A stretch of 64,000 bases of DNA from Candidatus Gastranaerophilales bacterium (GTDB taxonomy: Bacteria > Cyanobacteriota > Vampirovibrionia > Gastranaerophilales > Gastranaerophilaceae). Each line of letters begins with the position of its first letter. Within the stretch, counting starts at the first letter, position 1. The notes beneath the pieces were generated by a model that searched no databases, had not been told where the DNA came from, and saw nothing but the letters and a program-made list of their open reading frames with translations. The DNA is taken from positions 194,662 to 258,661 of the forward strand of contig CAJUNK010000001.1 in the NCBI GenBank assembly GCA_910587815.1. Direction: 5' to 3'. The position numbers were made by a program, and so were the translations under genes. Positions 59,427-64,000 of the stretch are shown one piece after another.

Positions 59427-61832
59427 TTAGGCTTTATTTTGTAATGCAAGTTTTATCTTTTTTTCAATTTTTTGCTTGTCTGGTTTAAATGCACCATCTT
59501 CCCCTTTGGTTTCAACTTCATAAGGGTGGGCAAAAATCAGGCCATGGCTTGTTTTGTATTTTCCTTTAAGGCAGTCTGCCATGCTTGCTTTTTTTACACC
59601 AAAAGATGCTTCTGCTGCATCCTTGTCTTCAAATCTTGTATAGTCACCTTCTTTAGTGATTACATAAATTGCATCTTTATTTAAGTAATTTATCTTTTCT
59701 TGGATTAAATTTTCATCCAAAATTATTTTGTCGCCATTAGACTCAATTTCAGCCTCTTTTGCCCAAAGGAAAGAGTAACCGTAAGTTTCTTTTATTTTTT
59801 TATTAATGCAGCGAGAAATATTTACTAAAGGAATTTTAAGAGCTTCGCTTGCTTCTTTTTGGCTTGAATATCTTGTGCATTTTCCATCTTTTGCTATTGC
59901 ATAAATAGCCTTGTTTTCAAAGTACAAAACCTTTTGTTCTATTTTCTTTAAATCAGGTATTAAAGCACCCTCTTTGTCTTGAATATCAATATCTTCACCA
60001 AGGGCGAAAACATATCCGTTTGCGGCATTTTCAAGATTTAAAAGACAATTTAGAATTCTAATATATTGTATGCCAAGTTCGTTTTTTGCATCAGTTATGC
60101 TGAAAAATTTTTTATAATTTTTGTTTTTATCAATGGCATAAAATCCGTTTTCAGATACATCAATTGTTCTTGTTTCGTTTGCAGTCTTTATTGTTTCTTT
60201 TATTTTTTCTGTATCCACAATAATGGTTCCATCTTGTGCAATTTTTTCAACTTCATTTGCATTTAATGCTATATACCCATGAATTGTTTTCTTTCTTCCT
60301 TTTGCAGCTGCTGAAATATCTTGCAAAGAAACACTAATGGCTTTTCCTGCTTCTGTTCTTGTATTATATCTTTCATAATTACCATCTTTATCAATTAAAT
60401 AAACGGCAGATTTATTTAACACTTCCATTGCTTCTTGCAGCTTTGTTTTATCAATTGAAATTGTACCGTCTTCATTTTCAATCTCTATATCGCTTGCTTT
60501 TGTAAATAAATATTGCGAAGTTTTATTTTGTCTTCCAAGGATACAGGATAAAATATTGTTATAAGAAATGTTTAAGCTTTCGTGCGCTTCTTCAATGGTA
60601 TTAAATTTGGTGTAGTTGCCATTTTCATCAATGAGGTAAAAACCGATGTTACTTTTTGTTTTTCCTGTTAATTTATCTGAATCAACAACTATGTTTCCTT
60701 CCTTATCTACTGATTCAACCTCGCTTGCATAAATGAAAGAGTATCCTTTGATTGAACTAATTCTTTTTTGAAGACAGTCGCTCACTTTTTCTTTATAGAT
60801 TCCAAGAGCATCAGCAACGTATTTTTGTAAATAAAATTTTCTGTAGTTTCCATCCTTATCTACAGCATAGAAAGGTTTTAAAAGATATCTGAGTTGCGTA
60901 TTTAATAAATCTTCATCTTCTATTTTTGCTAATTTTGAATTTGGGTCGCAATTTGAAATTGTCTTATATTGCGTTTTTTTATCAGGATTTATACTTTGTT
61001 GTTTTCTTAAAAGCAATAAATCAAGAGTTGCATAAGATGTTTCTTTTTTCAGGTTTCGAATTTGTTTTTTGATTAAACGATTATTAGGCTCAATTTCACC
61101 TTTTTCATTTATTGTTTCAACTTCAAAATCATAGCAAAAAACAATACCGTTAATATTATCCTTTTCTTTTCTTAAACATTTATATACACTTGCTTTTGAA
61201 ATATCAAGAGAATCAAGCAAATCCTGCACTTTTTCATATTTGATGTATCTTCCTGTTTTATCAATTGCATAGATAGGGGCTTTTATTCTTTCGGTTGTTT
61301 TTGAATCAGGTTCTATTTTCTTTTGTGCAATTTGTCTTGTTTTTGATTTTACTTTTGATTCAAGGGCATCATCTAATGGTATAGGAATTGTTTTACCTGC
61401 TGTAATTGAACACAAGATTTCAGAAGCAAGATTTATGATTAATGTGTCAGGAATTTTTTCACCATTGCGTCCCATTTCTTCAACATTGTCTGCAAATGCA
61501 AAAACAAAATCTCCCACAGATTCACTATCGCCATTTGCACATCTTAAAATGCTTCCAGCATTCACATTAAAAGCTTTTGCAGCATCAAAAGGGGTATCAA
61601 ATTTTTTGAAATTTGCATACGCATCTATTGCATATATCGATGAATCTTTTTCTTTTGTATTTTTTGTCTGAAGCCCTAAAAATGCAACATTGTAATTTTT
61701 CATTGCATCAAAATGCTTGAAAGTATTTGTTGAATCAATATTGTTATTAAAAATATTTTTAGATGCAGTCTTGTTTTTTATCGGGGGGAGGGGGTAAAAT
61801 GCTCTAAAATTTGTGATATTGGTTGCATGCAT
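59427..61832 (-). CDS. Eight-repeat NUMOD1/IENR1-like protein, no nuclease domain
   Basis: An 801-aa protein with eight repeats of about 75 residues starting near 65, 186, 320, 397, 476, 563, 641 and 720. The consensus is about YAIDKDGNY-x-KF...EA-x-x-AL-x-I...I-x-x-CL-x-x-K...GY-x-F...EVE...G-x-I-x-x-D. This fits the NUMOD1/IENR1 fold, a beta-hairpin plus helix-turn-helix, known as a DNA-binding module beside GIY-YIG or HNH homing nucleases. No nuclease motif is present. The N-terminus has YNVAFLG, like other hypothetical proteins here. No signal peptide. The function is unknown; multi-site DNA binding is inferred. Confidence 0.7.
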   Translation of the reverse strand: MHATNITNFRAFYPLPPIKNKTASKNIFNNNIDSTNTFKHFDAMKNYNVAFLGLQTKNTKEKDSSIYAIDAYANFKKFDTPFDAAKAFNVNAGSILRCANGDSESVGDFVFAFADNVEEMGRNGEKIPDTLIINLASEILCSITAGKTIPIPLDDALESKVKSKTRQIAQKKIEPDSKTTERIKAPIYAIDKTGRYIKYEKVQDLLDSLDISKASVYKCLRKEKDNINGIVFCYDFEVETINEKGEIEPNNRLIKKQIRNLKKETSYATLDLLLLRKQQSINPDKKTQYKTISNCDPNSKLAKIEDEDLLNTQLRYLLKPFYAVDKDGNYRKFYLQKYVADALGIYKEKVSDCLQKRISSIKGYSFIYASEVESVDKEGNIVVDSDKLTGKTKSNIGFYLIDENGNYTKFNTIEEAHESLNISYNNILSCILGRQNKTSQYLFTKASDIEIENEDGTISIDKTKLQEAMEVLNKSAVYLIDKDGNYERYNTRTEAGKAISVSLQDISAAAKGRKKTIHGYIALNANEVEKIAQDGTIIVDTEKIKETIKTANETRTIDVSENGFYAIDKNKNYKKFFSITDAKNELGIQYIRILNCLLNLENAANGYVFALGEDIDIQDKEGALIPDLKKIEQKVLYFENKAIYAIAKDGKCTRYSSQKEASEALKIPLVNISRCINKKIKETYGYSFLWAKEAEIESNGDKIILDENLIQEKINYLNKDAIYVITKEGDYTRFEDKDAAEASFGVKKASMADCLKGKYKTSHGLIFAHPYEVETKGEDGAFKPDKQKIEKKIKLALQNKA

Positions 61833-62035
61833 AAAATTTCCATTGGGTTTATTTTTTTAATTTGTGTATAAAATTTTCAAAAAGTTGTGTGATTATATAA
61901 AACACCTAAATATTTTTTTGAACAGTTTTAAATGTTATTAAATAAAAGCAATCTGTCGTATTTATAATATTCAGATTTTTTATGTACATTTTTGTTATAA
62001 TTATTAAATATATCAGCTGCTAAAAGGAAAGAAAA

Positions 62036-63073
62036 ATGCTTGCCTATACGTATAAAAGCCATGGTGTATTTGAATTAATGCAAAAAGATAAACCGCAAAT
62101 TTTAGATTCAAAAGATGCAATTGTTCGAATCACAATGAGCAGTATTTGTTCAAGCGATATACATATAAAGCACGGTTTTGTTTCAAAAGCTGTGCCCGGT
62201 ATTACAGTTGGTCATGAGATGGTTGGGGTTGTGGAAGAAACAGGTGCTGATGTTAAAAATGTGAAAAAAGGAGACAGGGTGACCGTGAATGTGGAAACAT
62301 TTTGCGGTGAATGTTTTTTCTGCAAAAATGGATATGTTAATAACTGCACGGATAAAAACGGCGGTTGGGCTCTTGGATGTAGAATAGATGGCGGCCAGGC
62401 AGAATATATACGTGTTCCTTTTGCAAATCAAGGTTTAAATAAAATTCCTGATACGGTCTGTGATGAGCAGGCGCTTTTTGTGGGTGATATTCTTGCAACA
62501 GGGTTTTGGGCGGCGCGCATTTGTGAAATTAAGGAAGATGATACGGTTTTAATAATTGGGGCTGGGCCCACAGGCATCTGTACTCTGCTTTGTGTGATGT
62601 TAAAAAATCCTAAAAAAATTATAGTATGCGAAAAGGACAAAACAAGAAGAGATTTTGTAGAGAAGCATTATCCAAATGTAATTGTGACAGAGCCTGAAAA
62701 CTGTATTAAGACTGTGAATATGGAGAGTGAACACAGGGGTGCTGATGTTGTTTTAGAAGTTGCAGGAAGCGAAGATACATTCAAGATGGCATATTTGGCT
62801 GCACGTCCAAATGCAGTGGTAACAATTGTGGCATTGTATGATAAACCTATGATTTTGCCTTTGCCAGATATGTATGGAAAAAATCTTACATTTAAAACAG
62901 GCGGGGTGGACGGGTGTGATTGCGACGAAATATTATCCCTTATTGAACAGGGCAAAATTGATACAACACCTTTAATAACACATAAATATTCGCTTCAAAA
63001 TATAGAAAAAGCGTATGAAATATTTGAAAAAAGACAGGAAAATGTTATAAAAATCGCAATTGTAAATCCGTAA
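62036..63073 (+). CDS. Zinc-dependent medium-chain alcohol dehydrogenase
   Basis: A 345-aa MDR protein. Catalytic zinc ligands Cys in SSICSSDIH and GHE (VGHEMVGVVEETG); structural zinc CGECFFCKNGYVNNC; Rossmann motif VLIIGAGPTGICTLL. FGDIL-type region and YSLQNIEKAYEIFEKRQ at the end. Substrate unknown; alcohol or polyol oxidation or aldehyde reduction in fermentation. AAAGGAAAG precedes the ATG, and a TATAAT box lies near 61996. Confidence 0.93.
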   Translation: MLAYTYKSHGVFELMQKDKPQILDSKDAIVRITMSSICSSDIHIKHGFVSKAVPGITVGHEMVGVVEETGADVKNVKKGDRVTVNVETFCGECFFCKNGYVNNCTDKNGGWALGCRIDGGQAEYIRVPFANQGLNKIPDTVCDEQALFVGDILATGFWAARICEIKEDDTVLIIGAGPTGICTLLCVMLKNPKKIIVCEKDKTRRDFVEKHYPNVIVTEPENCIKTVNMESEHRGADVVLEVAGSEDTFKMAYLAARPNAVVTIVALYDKPMILPLPDMYGKNLTFKTGGVDGCDCDEILSLIEQGKIDTTPLITHKYSLQNIEKAYEIFEKRQENVIKIAIVNP

Positions 63074-63157
63074 TTTAAAATGCATTATATAAAAGCTTTC
63101 GTTGCAAAGATTACACCGGGAAGGCAATAAATATAATATAATTTAAAGAAATAACTT

Positions 63158-63358
63158 TTATTTTTTCAAAGCATTTTTAGATTTGTTTTTTGCCAGAAAG
63201 AGAGTTATTCTGTATGCAAATTCATATAATGGTTTTAGATACCATTGTTTTATTCTTTTCTTTCTAAAGTGATATTTTTGTGCAATATCAAATAGTTCCG
63301 CGGCTTCCGGGGTCATTTTATTGCAATCATAATTTTTCATTATTTCTTGATAGTTCAT
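63158..63358 (-). CDS. Hypothetical protein, 66 aa
   Basis: A small basic protein (MNYQEIMKNYDCNKMTPEAA ... FAYRITLFLAKNKSKNALKK), possibly with an amphipathic C-terminal helix. GAAGG lies 9 nt before the ATG. No domain recognised. Upstream an imperfect hairpin, AGAGC-x-TG-x-AACT, spans about 63386-63426. Confidence 0.5.
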   Translation of the reverse strand: MNYQEIMKNYDCNKMTPEAAELFDIAQKYHFRKKRIKQWYLKPLYEFAYRITLFLAKNKSKNALKK

Positions 63359-63499
63359 CGTTGCAACCTTCTTTTTTTAAAAAAAAGAGCATGGAACTTT
63401 TTAATTTTAATTACAGTTTCACGCTCTAAACTGTCTGGAATATAAAAATTTATTCAAACTCATTATTTATTAATTGTACAACTATATATTATAATACCA

Positions 63500-63542
63500 T
63501 ACTTTGAGTACTATTTTCAATAATTTAATAGGACTTAAAGTA
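63500..63542. promoter_or_regulatory. Inverted repeat upstream of XRE regulator, candidate operator
   Basis: TACTTTGAGTACTATT (63500-63515) and AATAGGACTTAAAGTA (63527-63542) pair at 14 of 16 positions plus a wobble. It lies 48 bp before the regulator start, just after a TATAAT box at about 63489, suitable for autoregulation. Confidence 0.45.
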
Positions 63543-63589
63543 TATTTTATTTTTTATCCAAACAATTATGATTTTAAAAGGTATTTATT

Positions 63590-63922
63590 ATGAATTTTGA
63601 AAAATGTTTTGGTAAAAATATTAAAAAATTTCGACTGGCAAAAAAGCTTACTCAAGAACAACTTGCTGAACAGTTGGATACTTCAACGAATACTGTAAGT
63701 AAAATTGAAAGAGGTTTGCGTTTTGTTAGTTCTGATACCTTGGTTAAAATCACTCAAATACTTGAAATCAAACCACATGAATTGTTTGTATTTGAAGACA
63801 AGCAATCAACGGAACAAATTTATAAAAATATTATTAAACTCTTAAAAACAGATGCTATAAAGAATGACTCAAAATTTTTGTCATTCATTTATGAGTTAAT
63901 TATTCAGCACTTAGAAAAGTAG
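63590..63922 (+). CDS. XRE-family helix-turn-helix regulator
   Basis: A 110-aa protein with HTH at about 5-65 (FGKNIKKFRLAKKLTQEQLAEQLDTSTNTVSKIERGLRFVSSDTLVKITQILEIKPHELF). C-terminal helix after VFEDKQSTEQIYKN matches the layout of the regulator at 6702. AAAAGG lies 8 nt before the ATG. The 78 bp after it contain no gene within the window. Confidence 0.82.
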   Translation: MNFEKCFGKNIKKFRLAKKLTQEQLAEQLDTSTNTVSKIERGLRFVSSDTLVKITQILEIKPHELFVFEDKQSTEQIYKNIIKLLKTDAIKNDSKFLSFIYELIIQHLEK

Positions 63923-64000
63923 AATCCAAATAGGGAGAAAATTTTTGGAGCGTAGGTTACGCCATCCGAACCCCTAAAATATATTGTGCAGAAAATTGTT

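Noticed and set aside
1..64000. CRISPR arrays, rRNA genes, IS elements with transposases
   Set aside because: No regularly spaced repeats, rRNA signatures or transposase genes were seen anywhere in the window.

Overview
The window is about 32% G+C by eye, gene-dense, and reads as chromosome of a strictly anaerobic, fermentative, diderm gut-type bacterium. Anaerobic class III ribonucleotide reductase (nrdD/nrdG), the [FeFe]-hydrogenase maturase HydE and pyruvate kinase point to anaerobic fermentation. TolC, a type I secretion system and dTDP-rhamnose/GDP-fucose glycan genes point to an outer membrane. The prepilin style, the many small XRE regulators and the hypothetical proteins with an N-terminal 'xFxG' motif suggest the Gastranaerophilales/Vampirovibrionia (Melainabacteria) lineage. 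That placement is inference from protein style, not a proven assignment.

Layout. 1-3.05 kb: YafQ-type toxin, DUF268 protein, uvrB. 3.06-6.5 kb: a candidate 25-aa peptide gene with an occludable ribosome-binding site, a structured RNA-like stretch, and a 953-aa glycine-rich prepilin whose leader carries a palindromic repeat. 6.7-10.7 kb: XRE regulator, nadE, and mntP flanked by two homologous non-coding units, each holding a remnant of a FISUMP-like C-terminus and a set of covarying hairpins. 10.7-12.4 kb: anti-sigma/ECF sigma/Spy-like operon. 12.6-20.4 kb: rph, two related histidine kinases, cimA, small membrane proteins, a DNA glycosylase, and tRNA-Pro(UGG) followed by duplicated tRNA-end debris.

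20.4-31 kb: a leftward surface-glycan operon (glf, three multi-domain glycosyltransferases, a methyltransferase, and a fusion of a degenerate GT8 domain to an ABC exporter). 31.3-39.9 kb: a rightward type I secretion operon (tolC, C39-like-domain ABC transporter, HlyD) ending in its probable 1313-aa RTX substrate. 40-43.5 kb: small XRE gene, thiS/thiF-like pair, membrane protein, hydE. 43.6-46.8 kb: cobalamin riboswitch, nrdD, nrdG.

46.8-56.5 kb: second glycan region (rfbA, rfbD with a 65-codon repeat insertion, rfbB, rfbC, a GT11 fucosyltransferase, then fcl and gmd), interrupted by a split chromate-type transporter, a kinase-like protein and an EF-hand protein. 56.6-64 kb: pyruvate kinase, MetY-type sulfhydrylase, an 801-aa array of eight NUMOD1/IENR1-like repeats, a zinc alcohol dehydrogenase and another XRE regulator.

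Taken together, the dTDP-rhamnose, GDP-fucose and UDP-galactofuranose precursor genes, their transferases and the ABC exporter can supply one surface polysaccharide, while the type I system exports a calcium-binding RTX protein. The most unusual items are the pseudo-GT8-ABC fusion, the NUMOD1-repeat protein, the paired FISUMP-like cassettes beside mntP, and several in-frame palindromic insertions inside genes.
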